Shown: positions 51,408 to 60,823, numbered from the stretch's first letter. The stretch is 64,000 nucleotides of DNA from JAEVLT01 sp044598425 (GCA_044598425.1 CP172536.1:3224001-3288000); one strand, 5' to 3'. Notes: generated by a model from the sequence alone, not told the origin. Numbers and translations: made by a program.

Positions 51408-52931
51408 TTAACCACCAAATTGCTGGGCAATATAGCCAGCCTGCGAATTCGCCTGCTGCATAGCCTGTTCCATGGCGGTAAACTGGCGGTAATAGCGGTT
51501 TTCAACATCCGCCAGTCTCGATTGAAAATCAGTAATTTGCGTACTAATGTCATTCAACTGCTTCCCTAACGTAAATTGTGTATTCGTATAAGAAGCTTTT
51601 CCTGCTTTTTCAACAATTTGGCTTTTTGTAGCTGCAAGTGAATCCCGCAAACGCTTGGCAATTCCTTTCGTATCATACGTTCCCCCGTCACTATTAAACA
51701 ACTGATAAATCGCCTGTGGATTTTCCTGTATTTTTTGCCTTAAGGTTGTTTCATCAATCAACAGCTTCCCATTTTCTGTATAGTCTGGTGAAGTCGTAAT
51801 ACCGATCTCAGAGAGCTGTGTGAAACCAGTCGTTACACTGCCGCCCGATACCGGTGAGTATAGGTCTTGACGCATCTTGCTCAACCCGCTGGAGAGGACC
51901 GAATCGTTGCTAAGCATTCCGCTTTTCGCCTTTTCTTCCCATAAAGTAATTTGATTCTCTGTCATGGTTGATCTTTGCTCATCCGTAAGCGGTTGAAAGT
52001 CGCGATTCCGTTTTTCAGAAATCTTATCATTAACCTTTTTAATTGTATCGTTATATTTATCAACAAATGACTTAATTGAATTAAAGATAGAATCCACATC
52101 GGTTGCAGTTGAAATATTCACAGCAGTAGAGGTTATATTCTTAATGGTATAATTAATTCCATTAATTGTGAAATTATTCGATTTTTGGGTCATACTGTAG
52201 CCATTAAACGTAATTTTTGCATCTGTTGCCACAATCGTAGCGTTCGTGTCGGAAAAAGAACTGTTCGCATCAACAGCCATTCCAAATGAATTTTGCATAA
52301 AATCAATGGTTGCCTGGTCGTTTGCTTTAATTACGCCGCCTGTCCCAGTGAGATTGTTGCTCATCACAAGTGCTCCACTTGAATCTTTAAACAGTGAAAC
52401 GCCAAGATTGGAGTTATTAAATTTGGCAATAACAGAATCCTCGGTATCGGTGCTTGAAATCGAAATATTTACCGTCCTTGTCGTTGTACTCCCCGGATCA
52501 GTAACGGTAAATTGTAGATTCGTATCCGCACTCGGAGCCGTATAAGCGGTTCCCTTCCAGGATGAAGATGTAGCCAATTGACTAACACTAATGCTTGCGG
52601 ACATATTACTTAGCGCGTTTACTGCCGATGCTGACACTTTGCTATCATCCGAACTGGTCACTGTTTTTTTGTTAAATGTGGATTGCATGCCAATTCCACT
52701 GAAAATCGTTTGGTCCAATTCATCTAAAGAAGAATACATGCTGCGGTAATCGTCGCGCTGCCATTCGATGATTTGTTTTTTCTGATCCAACTTATCGAGC
52801 GGAATGCGCTCTGCTTTCATCAACTGGCTGACCATTCCGTCAATGTCCAATCCGCTCGAAAATCCGTTTAAACGCATTAAACCGCTGTACTGACTAGCAA
52901 TATTATTGCTGCCGCTTATAGGACTTACCAT
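51408..52931 (-). CDS. fliD: Flagellar filament cap protein FliD
   Basis: A 507-residue hook-associated protein 2 that caps the filament and helps flagellin fold. The N-terminal domain has GLDIDGMVSQLMKAERIPLDKL (about 27-48) and FNKKTVTSSDDSKVSASA. The middle is a threonine-, serine- and asparagine-rich variable region, and the C-terminal coiled coil includes LADVENRYYRQFTAMEQAM. It has its own sigma-D promoter 53-79 bp upstream and a terminator, so it is a single-gene unit. Confidence 0.95.
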   Translation of the reverse strand: MVSPISGSNNIASQYSGLMRLNGFSSGLDIDGMVSQLMKAERIPLDKLDQKKQIIEWQRDDYRSMYSSLDELDQTIFSGIGMQSTFNKKTVTSSDDSKVSASAVNALSNMSASISVSQLATSSSWKGTAYTAPSADTNLQFTVTDPGSTTTRTVNISISSTDTEDSVIAKFNNSNLGVSLFKDSSGALVMSNNLTGTGGVIKANDQATIDFMQNSFGMAVDANSSFSDTNATIVATDAKITFNGYSMTQKSNNFTINGINYTIKNITSTAVNISTATDVDSIFNSIKSFVDKYNDTIKKVNDKISEKRNRDFQPLTDEQRSTMTENQITLWEEKAKSGMLSNDSVLSSGLSKMRQDLYSPVSGGSVTTGFTQLSEIGITTSPDYTENGKLLIDETTLRQKIQENPQAIYQLFNSDGGTYDTKGIAKRLRDSLAATKSQIVEKAGKASYTNTQFTLGKQLNDISTQITDFQSRLADVENRYYRQFTAMEQAMQQANSQAGYIAQQFGG

Positions 52932-52983
52932 TTTTGTTCACCATCCTCTTCAACATCACTTGACTTGATTCTCTCTATTCTCA

Positions 52984-53010
52984 TTATCGGTTGCATTTTT
53001 GATTTTTTTA
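52984..53010 (-). promoter_or_regulatory. Sigma-D promoter of fliD
   Basis: On minus TAAA (53010-53007), 15 nt, then ACCGATAA (52991-52984), against GCCGATAT. It starts 5 bp past the stop codon of the YaaR-family gene. Confidence 0.85.
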
Positions 53011-53015
53011 AGGAC

Positions 53016-53453
53016 TTACGCATAAATATTTATCAGCATCCCTTTGATTTCGCCAACCACTCCAAGCAGATCCAGCCCCTTTGCTTCTTTATCAAGCACC
53101 GAATCGGTTAAGTCGACTAGCTTCTTGTCGACTTCTTTTACAAGCTTGTACAGCCGGGATGATCCATATTGGTTAAAGCCCCGCTCTTCTTTCAGCTGCA
53201 GGCCGTTTTTTACAACATCGTTCAAAAAATCTTTCACTAACTTCTTATATTTGCGTAAATTGTCAACGGTTCTTGTCTCTACCAGCTTGCTGCCCTGGTT
53301 TTCAATCTCTTTCATCTTTTGATTTAGGCTCTCAATTGTCAAATCTGATCGTTTTTGATCCATGACCGCATCAAATGAAATGGAATCCTTCACTGCCGCT
53401 TCCTTGTAACCAAGCCTTGACATAGAAGTTTTATTCACACGATTAACTTCCAT
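53016..53453 (-). CDS. YaaR-family (DUF327) protein
   Basis: A 145-residue soluble, charged helical protein of the YaaR/DUF327 family (DNLRKYKKLVKDFLNDVVKNGLQ and GSSRLYKLVKEVDKKLVDL are the conserved parts). Function unknown. In B. subtilis yaaR is next to tmk; here a member lies just upstream of fliD, which suggests a flagellar paralogue. The ATG at 53453 follows AAAGGTG. Confidence 0.85.
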   Translation of the reverse strand: MEVNRVNKTSMSRLGYKEAAVKDSISFDAVMDQKRSDLTIESLNQKMKEIENQGSKLVETRTVDNLRKYKKLVKDFLNDVVKNGLQLKEERGFNQYGSSRLYKLVKEVDKKLVDLTDSVLDKEAKGLDLLGVVGEIKGMLINIYA

Positions 53454-53498
53454 TGTTTCACACCTTTTCTCCGTTTTAACACTATTATAACTTGCTTG

Positions 53499-53792
53499 CT
53501 ACGTATGTGATTTCTCAATTTTTTCTAGTAAAAGAAAAATTTCAGCAATCACCGCATATAACTGGGGCGGAACTGAGGTGCCCAAGTCAACCTGCAGCAA
53601 GGTCTCCATCAATTGTGAATCTTCCTGCATAGGAATCTGATTTTGCTGTGCAGCCTCGATAATTTTCTCTGCTACATAGCCCGAGCCTTGGGCAACAATG
53701 GTTGGTGCCGCCCCTTCATTGTATTTTAAAACCGCAGCCGAAGGACCATTCAACTGCCTGTGCTTTTTCAGATTCAAAAACTGGCTGGTCAT
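53499..53792 (-). CDS. FlhB C-terminal-domain homologue (EscU/YscU/HrcU family, YlqH-like)
   Basis: A 97-residue protein similar to the cytoplasmic export-switch domain of FlhB without the membrane part. AAVLKYNEGAAPTIVAQGSG and AEKIIEAAQQNQIPMQED align with that domain, but the autocleavage site NPTH is replaced by NGPS. It cannot self-cleave in the usual way. Its start overlaps the upstream FliK-like gene by 4 bp. The pair corresponds to B. subtilis ylqG-ylqH, which lie elsewhere in that genome. Confidence 0.85.
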   Translation of the reverse strand: MTSQFLNLKKHRQLNGPSAAVLKYNEGAAPTIVAQGSGYVAEKIIEAAQQNQIPMQEDSQLMETLLQVDLGTSVPPQLYAVIAEIFLLLEKIEKSHT

Positions 53793-55540
53793 ATCGTTAA
53801 ATCAAATCCCTTCCTCTTAACTGAAGTCGGTTTCTCTATCTTCACCATATCGGTATCCAGTGTGAACCGCTTATATTGAATCGCCCCAACATTGTAGCCG
53901 ATCTCTTGTAAGCTCTCTCTCACTTCATCCGTCAATGGTTGAACGATTTCTTTTAATGCTTCCTGATCGCTTTTAAACGTAATCGACAAGTTTCGGTTTG
54001 TTGTCGAAAGCGAGATTCCCATTTCGCCAAGTTTCTTCGTTTCCAAAACAAAATAGAGATCACAATTCTCCCAATCTATTTTTTCACCATTTTTTTTCGA
54101 ATTGACGAGAACTTGAACATTCTCAACCTGCTTGTTTAAAAGAATGGGCAGCTGCAAAAATAAATTTTGTGCCCCGGAGGTGTCCTGTCTGCTTAACAAT
54201 TGCTGGCCGGTGATCGAAGCCAATGCTTGTGCCGCTTTTGGCTGCTCATTGCCGCTCTCCTGCAGCTGCAGCAAAAAGGATTTTAGATTTGCCGGTACAT
54301 CCCGTTTCTCGGACAGAGCTTCTGCCGCGTCTGCTTCATGGGTAAGTCCCATCGCCTTCACCATTTCAAAAATAAACCTGGATCCTTGTTTCGTTTCAAG
54401 AATGGTTTTTGCAAACAGCTCAATTGCTGTTTTAGGTTGTTGTTCTGCAGTATAATGCAAGACTTTTTGTTCGGATGGCTTAAAAGTGAGCTGATCAATC
54501 CGTCCCTTTACTTCTTTGACAATCTGGCCGGCTTGCACAAAGTCCCCTCTGCTTACCAATTTTCGTGCTTCTGCAAGCTTCGTGCTGGCTGAAAGCAGCT
54601 CTTTTTCCATCGACATATCCGCATAAAGCATAAAGTCACCTTTTAAAATCGTTTTATCTAATTTGGTAATCGTTGCTTCGAGGTTTTGCTTTGCGTTTGG
54701 CAGGTTTTTCACTTCTATCAATTTTGCTGCTGTATCAAGACTCCAGCCGAGTTCTTTTCTCACATTTGAAAAATCAAGCGTAAGCTGCGAAAGTTTTTCG
54801 GATACTTTCGTAACCAGCACATTTTGTGAAGAAAGCGGAAGCGGTAAAATGGCCTCTTCCATTGTGCTGAGCGCTTTTCCGTCAAAAGGGGTAACAGCTT
54901 CCGCCAAGATAGGTGTTCCTATAGGTTTGCTATCGGCAGCTAGGAATTTACTATCACTTGGCTTTACATTCTCCTGACTTTGTTCGTGATCGATATCAGA
55001 AAGTAGATTCAAAATCAATTCAGAATCATTGAATGCGGCATGTATCGATTGCAATGTTGTTTTTGTAAACTCCAGCCCCCGTTGCTGAACGAATTTGATT
55101 GTTTCAAGTTTTTCGCTAAGTGTGCCCGTTTCAGTTCTCAAAAATTCTTGAAGGTGAGTGAGCGATTCTTTCGATAGTTTGCCACCCTTTGAAAGAATTT
55201 GTTTAATGGCTTCCTTTAATTCTGGATAAAGACCAAGGTCGAATCCTGCTTTTCGCAGCAGATCTATTGCGTTCTGATTGCCCTTGTCAGCAGACGAAAT
55301 CATCTTTAAAGTGATTTTGCCATCCGGCGTTTGCCCCTTTACTTCCACCAACACACGATCTGCGCTTGGTACAGGCCCTTCAAACTTTACTGAGACTTCC
55401 TGTCCTTTAAAAATTACTTTCGCTTCATTCCCACCCGTTCTCTCTTTCACAACAATCGAGCTAATATCCCCTGCTTTGGTCGGTATTCCATTGCCTTTAT
55501 TCGATAGTTGCGAGGAAAAATTGGAACTGTATATTTCCAT
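53789..55540 (-). CDS. FliK-like/YlqG-like protein
   Basis: A 583-residue protein with no signal peptide and a long low-complexity helical middle (about 90-440). The C-terminal part (about 480-583, NCDLYFVLETKKLGEMGISLSTT-type) resembles the FliK hook-length-control C-terminal domain, where substrate switching occurs. Paired with an FlhB-C homologue, it suggests a second switch module or an accessory export regulator. The ATG at 55540 has GGAGT 8 nt upstream; a sigma-D-like promoter precedes it. Confidence 0.65.
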   Translation of the reverse strand: MEIYSSNFSSQLSNKGNGIPTKAGDISSIVVKERTGGNEAKVIFKGQEVSVKFEGPVPSADRVLVEVKGQTPDGKITLKMISSADKGNQNAIDLLRKAGFDLGLYPELKEAIKQILSKGGKLSKESLTHLQEFLRTETGTLSEKLETIKFVQQRGLEFTKTTLQSIHAAFNDSELILNLLSDIDHEQSQENVKPSDSKFLAADSKPIGTPILAEAVTPFDGKALSTMEEAILPLPLSSQNVLVTKVSEKLSQLTLDFSNVRKELGWSLDTAAKLIEVKNLPNAKQNLEATITKLDKTILKGDFMLYADMSMEKELLSASTKLAEARKLVSRGDFVQAGQIVKEVKGRIDQLTFKPSEQKVLHYTAEQQPKTAIELFAKTILETKQGSRFIFEMVKAMGLTHEADAAEALSEKRDVPANLKSFLLQLQESGNEQPKAAQALASITGQQLLSRQDTSGAQNLFLQLPILLNKQVENVQVLVNSKKNGEKIDWENCDLYFVLETKKLGEMGISLSTTNRNLSITFKSDQEALKEIVQPLTDEVRESLQEIGYNVGAIQYKRFTLDTDMVKIEKPTSVKRKGFDLTI

Positions 55541-55571
55541 TTGCCACACTCCGAACTTGTTCTTATTCTTT

Positions 55572-55598
55572 TTATCGGCAAGATTGGAGAATTTTCAA
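55572..55598 (-). promoter_or_regulatory. Sigma-D-like promoter of the FliK-like gene
   Basis: On minus GCCGATAA (55579-55572) matches seven of eight bases of the sigma-D -10. The -35 is weak (TTGA at 15 nt, or TGAA at 14 nt). It lies directly after the terminator at 55601-55634. Confidence 0.6.
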
Positions 55599-55600
55599 AT

Positions 55601-55634
55601 GTAAAAAATGGATGGCGTCTTGCACCATCCATCA
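55601..55634 (-). terminator. Terminator after the acyl-CoA dehydrogenase gene
   Basis: ATGGATGG/CCATCCAT (55632-55625 with 55615-55608 on minus) with a 9-nt loop, followed by TTTTTTAC. Confidence 0.88.
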
Positions 55635-55767
55635 AGTAAATATTGCAATTGGTTTTCTTGGGCTTCCGAAAATACGTGCTCGTTTCATCGCTTCCCAACG
55701 ACTAGCACCGCGATACGGCAATGTTTTTCAAGAAAATGAAAAGTTAACAGTTCCCTGCTTCAATCAC

Positions 55768-56907
55768 TCAAAATTCAGTTAAAGCTTTTTCTGCTAGCAT
55801 TTTTAAGGTAATGTCATCCATCGGCGGATTGTGGAGTCCGGCCCGGACATTTTGATAATAGCGGTGCAGCGGATTTTGCTGCGACAGGCTTCTCGCGCCA
55901 ACAATCCGCATCGCTAAATCAACCATTTCAATGGCCTGGTTTGTTACGAATGTTTTCACTGCGGCCATTTCCGTTTTAAAATCGTACGCCGGGTTTTTTT
56001 CATATTTTTCTGCAATGGAATATAAAAATTCTCTTGATGAAACTAGCTTCAGTTCCATTTCGCCTATCTGCTGTTGAATGTTAGGCAACGTGCCAATCGG
56101 CTTCCCAAGGCTTGTCGGCACATATTCGGCCGCAAACCGAACTGCATAATCCCGGGCAGCTCCGGCAATTCCAAGATAGCAGGCTGGAATATGCAGCATC
56201 CAACCTTTTCGGCGGTTTTTACTATCGGTCGTTGCTCTTTCCAAGATATAGTTTACCGGGATCTCGACATGGTCAAGAACTAAGTCGTGACTGGCCGTCC
56301 CTCTCATGGCGACACTGTCCCACGTTTCCCGGATGGAAACGCCCTTTTGCTTTCGAGACACAACAAAAGTAGCAACCTCTCCATCCTCCATCGTAGCTGT
56401 AACCAAAATATAGTCAAGTACCGGCGAAGCGGAAGTAAATGTTTTCTCTCCGTTTAAAATATAAGACCGTTGATCAGAGGATAAAACGACAGTCGTTCTT
56501 GGCTTAGCCCCGCGAAGCGGACTTCCGGCATTGTGCTCACTTGCGGCAGTATTGATCAATGCTCCTTTTCGAATCTCCTCGCTAAGTAAAGCGACAAGTT
56601 CTGGATTCCAGTGCCGGTGTTCGGCAAATTCAAGAATCGTTCCCATATGCCAGCCGATGGATAAGGCAGTCGATCCGCAGCCTTTGGCGATCTGTTCTTG
56701 AAAGGAGAGGAAATCTGTAATTGAAACTCCTTTCCCACCAAGTTCTTTTGGCAGCGTGAGGGTAGTGTAACCCATTTCTTTTAAATCGCAAATATTTTGA
56801 TATGGAAATGAATTTAATTGATCTAATTCACTTTCACGGCTTTGGAATGCAGGTGTGAGGTTTTTAAGTTCTTTTAGGAATTGATCACGTAATGATGGGG
56901 TTGACAC
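55768..56907 (-). CDS. Acyl-CoA dehydrogenase family protein
   Basis: A 379-residue FAD enzyme. The N-terminal helical domain, the middle beta domain (AASEHNAGSPLRGAKPRTTV and NGEKTFTSASPVLDYILV near 125-170; DSVAMRGTASHDLVLDHVEIP near 205) and the C-terminal helical domain (MVDLAMRIVGARSLSQQNPL) are all present. The substrate is unknown; the sequence is like the YdbM-type group more than classical short-chain dehydrogenases. It sits alone between flagellar genes with its own terminator. Confidence 0.88.
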   Translation of the reverse strand: MSTPSLRDQFLKELKNLTPAFQSRESELDQLNSFPYQNICDLKEMGYTTLTLPKELGGKGVSITDFLSFQEQIAKGCGSTALSIGWHMGTILEFAEHRHWNPELVALLSEEIRKGALINTAASEHNAGSPLRGAKPRTTVVLSSDQRSYILNGEKTFTSASPVLDYILVTATMEDGEVATFVVSRKQKGVSIRETWDSVAMRGTASHDLVLDHVEIPVNYILERATTDSKNRRKGWMLHIPACYLGIAGAARDYAVRFAAEYVPTSLGKPIGTLPNIQQQIGEMELKLVSSREFLYSIAEKYEKNPAYDFKTEMAAVKTFVTNQAIEMVDLAMRIVGARSLSQQNPLHRYYQNVRAGLHNPPMDDITLKMLAEKALTEF

Positions 56908-56961
56908 GGATTTCCCTCCTTTTTTTACTGTTAATTATATCAGAATAGTTGGATTTAATGT

Positions 56962-57007
56962 AAAAAATAAGAGGGGATACAACTTTATAACGTTGTCAAA
57001 CATATCC
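56962..57007 (-). terminator. Probable terminator after the Maf/neuB-remnant region
   Basis: On minus GGGATA and ACAAC pair with GTTGT and TATCCC around an interrupted stem, followed by CTCTTATTTTTTAC. It would end the flagellin-modification transcript. Confidence 0.55.
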
Positions 57008-57078
57008 CATTTATTCCCTTAAGGTACCCGGGTCATCTCTAACGTTTTTAATTGCACACTCCGATCTTAACTTAATTC

Positions 57079-57184
57079 TCACAATTTTTGTTTTGCCTTT
57101 TCAATACTTCCTTCATGATTAATTCCTATTTCTACAATGACAAAAGGTTTATATTTACCCCTATTTTCCTGCCAGAATTTCCAT
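57079..57184 (-). pseudogene. N-terminal stub of a NeuB/PseI-type nonulosonate synthase
   Basis: Read on minus, ATG 57184 gives MEILAGK and a stop. In another frame KPFVIVEIGINHEGSIEKAKQKL follows and ends at TGA 57081-57079. The VEIGINHEG segment is the hallmark of sialic, pseudaminic and legionaminic acid synthases. Only about 35 codons remain, split by a frameshift. It follows a Maf gene, where such sugar genes normally sit. Confidence 0.75.
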
Positions 57185-57208
57185 ATACGTCATTTGGCAG
57201 ATATTTGC

Positions 57209-58624
57209 TTATGCATTTAAAAATTTAGTTATAAAATTTTGGCGGTGATTTTCTATGTTATGATGTTTGATTTTTTCTATGAAGCTTCTTAAAGATAAAT
57301 GGGTGAACCCATTAATGTATGCCCCACCCTCTGTAGCATTATAAAACACACTTTTTTCTTCATGAGCAATCCACTCAAACCATCTTAAATAACTATATAA
57401 GTTTTTCGGTGTATAAACATATCCGTCCTCATAAAAGTTTTTGACTTTATATAAATTATTATTATTTTTAACATCTATTTCGCTAAAAGCATGTGCACCT
57501 CTAAAATGAGATTTCGCATTAGTGAATGCCAAGTCTTGACCTACAAGGCAAATTGGTGAGAAACCCATCTTTATTACTAAATCAAACAGGAGTGTTGCGA
57601 CTGATCCTCCAGTTCGTAATAAGCTGTTTGTCTTAACACCTTTACGATGAAAAAAGTGATGATCAAAATCTTCTTGGTATATTATTCTTTTTGGACCTTG
57701 ATAATTTTTAGGAACATTACTATTAACCGTACTTAAAAAAAACAAAGGAATTGTTAAATTTTCAACACCGATAATTTGGTTATATACAAAATCAGACGGG
57801 TCACTAATACAAAAAAAATCAGGTGAAATATTATGTTTTATGAGATATTTTAAAGCTGTTCCAACACAGCAGATAAAAGCATGTTCTTTTGCTCTGTTTA
57901 ACAAATGTATATTTTTTTCTAACGATGGTCCAGCGGATACCAAAATAACTGGTACATTTTTAAATTGACCAACAAGGGCATCAATACTATCTGCTTTAAT
58001 TGTTCGGTTTATTTTGTAATTAAGCAAAAGTAAATCCTTAGCACTCTTTAAATTAGATGTTTTTGTTTTAAAAAAATCTAGTGTAAGTTTGAATGCCTCT
58101 AATTGAGAAGGTATATTTTTTAAAGAAGGCTCATGGACAATTACTGCTGTTGAAGCATCAAATTCCTTAGAAGATCCCACAAATTCAGTTAAATTTTCCG
58201 TAATGACGAGATTAATTTTCCTATTTGTAATGATTTCAGCGTAGTCTTCATATGCCATTGAGGAAAGAAAGAACTTCACATTTGTTTCCCATATTTCAAT
58301 TACAACATCCAAATTCTCCACAATATTTAACAAGTATTTAATATGATGGCCACAGCCAAAGCCATACACAACAATCTTCCGTATCAGATCCATTTGATAT
58401 TGACTTAATTGGTTGTCTATAAATCTCTGTGCTTCTTTCATTACATTATATTTGCTGTGCATTAAAAATGTCATATTATCTTTTGTTATGCGACAAGTTA
58501 GTTCATTGTTAAGATTGCGAAAAAAGTCTGCGTTATTATCATATTTAGTAGACGGTATATTTAGTTTATGCTTTTTGTTTTTTCTTATAAGAGCCAGATT
58601 TCTTTCTAAAACATCCGTTATCAT
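57209..58624 (-). CDS. Maf/DUF115 motility-associated glycosyltransferase (first)
   Basis: A 471-residue member of the motility-associated factor family, which attaches nonulosonic sugars to flagellin. The MAF core has VVYGFGCGHHIKYLL near residue 85, PVILVSAGPSLEKNIHLL near 225, and FSPICLVGQDLAFTNAKSHFRG near 345. The gene is more AT-rich than its neighbours. It starts 3 nt after the 117-residue gene and is probably co-transcribed with the second Maf gene upstream. Confidence 0.85.
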   Translation of the reverse strand: MITDVLERNLALIRKNKKHKLNIPSTKYDNNADFFRNLNNELTCRITKDNMTFLMHSKYNVMKEAQRFIDNQLSQYQMDLIRKIVVYGFGCGHHIKYLLNIVENLDVVIEIWETNVKFFLSSMAYEDYAEIITNRKINLVITENLTEFVGSSKEFDASTAVIVHEPSLKNIPSQLEAFKLTLDFFKTKTSNLKSAKDLLLLNYKINRTIKADSIDALVGQFKNVPVILVSAGPSLEKNIHLLNRAKEHAFICCVGTALKYLIKHNISPDFFCISDPSDFVYNQIIGVENLTIPLFFLSTVNSNVPKNYQGPKRIIYQEDFDHHFFHRKGVKTNSLLRTGGSVATLLFDLVIKMGFSPICLVGQDLAFTNAKSHFRGAHAFSEIDVKNNNNLYKVKNFYEDGYVYTPKNLYSYLRWFEWIAHEEKSVFYNATEGGAYINGFTHLSLRSFIEKIKHHNIENHRQNFITKFLNA

Positions 58625-58627
58625 ATT

Positions 58628-58981
58628 TTATAATCCCTCTGAAAGTCTATTCTTCAAAGCTTCATACCATTGTTGAAGTATGGGAACAATTTCATATTCT
58701 AGAATATCACAAATTAAAACATTGTCTCTAATAATCATTGCTTCTTCCAATTCATGAAGGCGATCTGAGATACTTTCATTTATCATAATCGTAACATCAT
58801 TACTTTCTAATTGGGACATAGCTTTAATAATGAGAAAGATGCCATCAAATAGTTCAGGCATTAATTTCAAAGCTTGTGTTTCCTCAGCACCTTGAAGTAA
58901 TTCGCAAATATCTTTTGTATCATCAATTAGGTTCGCTAAAAATTCTTTAGATGTTATGAGTAATTCTTTAACCTCTTCCAT
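58628..58981 (-). CDS. Hypothetical helical protein between two Maf genes
   Basis: A 117-residue acidic protein predicted to be almost all helical from its heptad-like leucine pattern (KELLITSKEFLANLIDDTKD; AMIIRDNVLICDILEYEIVP). No family recognised. It is packed between the two Maf genes (7-nt and 3-nt gaps), so it probably serves the same modification system, perhaps as a chaperone or adaptor of the FliT/FliS size class. Confidence 0.65.
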   Translation of the reverse strand: MEEVKELLITSKEFLANLIDDTKDICELLQGAEETQALKLMPELFDGIFLIIKAMSQLESNDVTIMINESISDRLHELEEAMIIRDNVLICDILEYEIVPILQQWYEALKNRLSEGL

Positions 58982-58988
58982 TTTTCAT

Positions 58989-60743
58989 TCACTTCTTTCC
59001 AGCCTGATCAGCTTGTATCTTTTTCAATAAATCACGTAGCCACGTTTCCGTTTTGGTTGCAGCTTCACCTATTCCTTTATAAAAATCAACACTTTTTTCC
59101 ATTACTCGTTCATATTTCTCTTTATCAGTTTCATTTTTATTAGGTAAGTACCGATGATTCATTCTAATTAAAACAGGCTGTAGAGTGAAGAACATCAACT
59201 GATTTTCTAAAAGCTTTTGCAGCCTGCTATCTATATCTTCTAATAATTTTATTAATTTGTTTTTTTGCGAGTTTTTAAGTGACTTTATCAAGTGTAACGC
59301 CTTTTCACTAAGTTCTAGGGTATTTTGTGCTTCTTCACAGAGCCTATTGATCTTCCTTTCAAATGCTAACCAGTTTTGTCCATCTGAAAACGAAAAATTA
59401 GTAATTGATTCAATTTCAATTGAAAAATCTTTATCTAATTCATTTATGAAATCTTCAAACTTTACTCTTTCTGTCCCGATGATATGAACCCCACCTTCTG
59501 TCGAATTTATAATTTTCCTGTTATCTCCCATTTTTTTAGAAGAACTAATTAATGATTCGAACGCCCTTTTCATAGCTAAAAAAGCTACAGAGGTCTTAAC
59601 ACTTATATCATAATATCCATCAGTTTCTACAAGAAGTTGATTTTCTTTACCATCCTCCTCAAGTAGCTTAAAATGATTATTTCCTTCTGCATGAGTTTTA
59701 TTATTTGTATAAGCAAGATCCTGGCCAATAAAACAAATTGGCCCACTCGTCATAAACATAGCGATTTCGAATGCAAAATTAGCTACTGAAGGGCCTCCAT
59801 GTAAAAATCCAATATCTTTTTCCAATAAATCACATAACCATTCTTTGTTTATAATATCTTCTGCAAATGCTATTGATTTACTATTATATTCGTTGGGTAT
59901 GTCTTTATGTACATTTAAAGAAAAGATTAAAGGTATATCATTTATATTCAGATCTTTAAAATGAACTGTATAATTTTCAATTCCGCCGTCAATTGTTACT
60001 ATAAGATGAGGTTTTATATTGTTCTTCAAAAGAGTGTTTATAGTGGAGCCTGCACATAAAATTAGCGCTCTATTTCCAACACTTTTTAACAAGTCTAATT
60101 GTTTAGTCAATGATGGGCCGCCTGATACTATAATTGCTGGACAAGTTAATGAATTTGCCAATGATGATAGTGGTTTAGATCTGAATCCGTGATATAAATT
60201 ATTGATCAAATTGGTTTGCCATAAATCAGAGAATTGATGAATGGTATTAATATTCATAAGCGTAAAAAGCATTCTTTCTCTTATAAACGTTCCTAGTTTA
60301 TTTCCATATTCTGGGTATATTTTATTATAGTTTGGCGCAATATTATATTGTACTTTACCTTTATAACTATCAATAAACTGAATGATAGTCTCATCAATTT
60401 CCTTAATATCACCTGTTAAAACTGAATGTCTAGGTTCCCTATCTAAATCATTATACAAATTTAAGTGAATCGAAGTTTCCACAAGCTTGTAGTTTGGTTC
60501 TACAACAATTAGAAATTCATTTTCAGTTAAAATCTTTATTAATTCGTTTGTAATATAACCCAAGCCAAATCCAAACAATATATGAAGATGATTTGGCTTA
60601 TAAAAACATCCTGCAAAATTTTCAGCTTCTCGAATTGGATTGTATTTACTATGCAAATAGTATCCAGACATCTTAACCGTTTTCATGCCTGTTTTAGTAT
60701 TTTCTAATTGAAAATCAATTTCTAAATTATCTATATTTCTCAT
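58989..60743 (-). CDS. Maf/DUF115 motility-associated glycosyltransferase (second)
   Basis: A 584-residue Maf protein. Motifs: LHILFGFGLGYITNELI near residue 55, CPAIIVSGGPSLTKQLDLL near 205, and GPICFIGQDLAYTNNKTHAEG near 320. The C-terminal 130 residues are a charged helical extension not seen in the first copy. It lies immediately downstream of hag, separated by a terminator. Low GC content suggests transfer of the whole three-gene island. Confidence 0.87.
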   Translation of the reverse strand: MRNIDNLEIDFQLENTKTGMKTVKMSGYYLHSKYNPIREAENFAGCFYKPNHLHILFGFGLGYITNELIKILTENEFLIVVEPNYKLVETSIHLNLYNDLDREPRHSVLTGDIKEIDETIIQFIDSYKGKVQYNIAPNYNKIYPEYGNKLGTFIRERMLFTLMNINTIHQFSDLWQTNLINNLYHGFRSKPLSSLANSLTCPAIIVSGGPSLTKQLDLLKSVGNRALILCAGSTINTLLKNNIKPHLIVTIDGGIENYTVHFKDLNINDIPLIFSLNVHKDIPNEYNSKSIAFAEDIINKEWLCDLLEKDIGFLHGGPSVANFAFEIAMFMTSGPICFIGQDLAYTNNKTHAEGNNHFKLLEEDGKENQLLVETDGYYDISVKTSVAFLAMKRAFESLISSSKKMGDNRKIINSTEGGVHIIGTERVKFEDFINELDKDFSIEIESITNFSFSDGQNWLAFERKINRLCEEAQNTLELSEKALHLIKSLKNSQKNKLIKLLEDIDSRLQKLLENQLMFFTLQPVLIRMNHRYLPNKNETDKEKYERVMEKSVDFYKGIGEAATKTETWLRDLLKKIQADQAGKK

Positions 60744-60787
60744 AAGTTACACCTCATTATAGCAGGCCTATTCTGTCACCTATTCCT

Positions 60788-60823
60788 AAATAAAGACAAC
60801 CATTTACATGGTTGTCTTTATTT
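60788..60823 (-). terminator. Strong terminator after hag
   Basis: A perfect 16-bp stem AAATAAAGACAACCAT/ATGGTTGTCTTTATTT with a 4-nt loop, with the T run inside the stem end. Confidence 0.93.
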
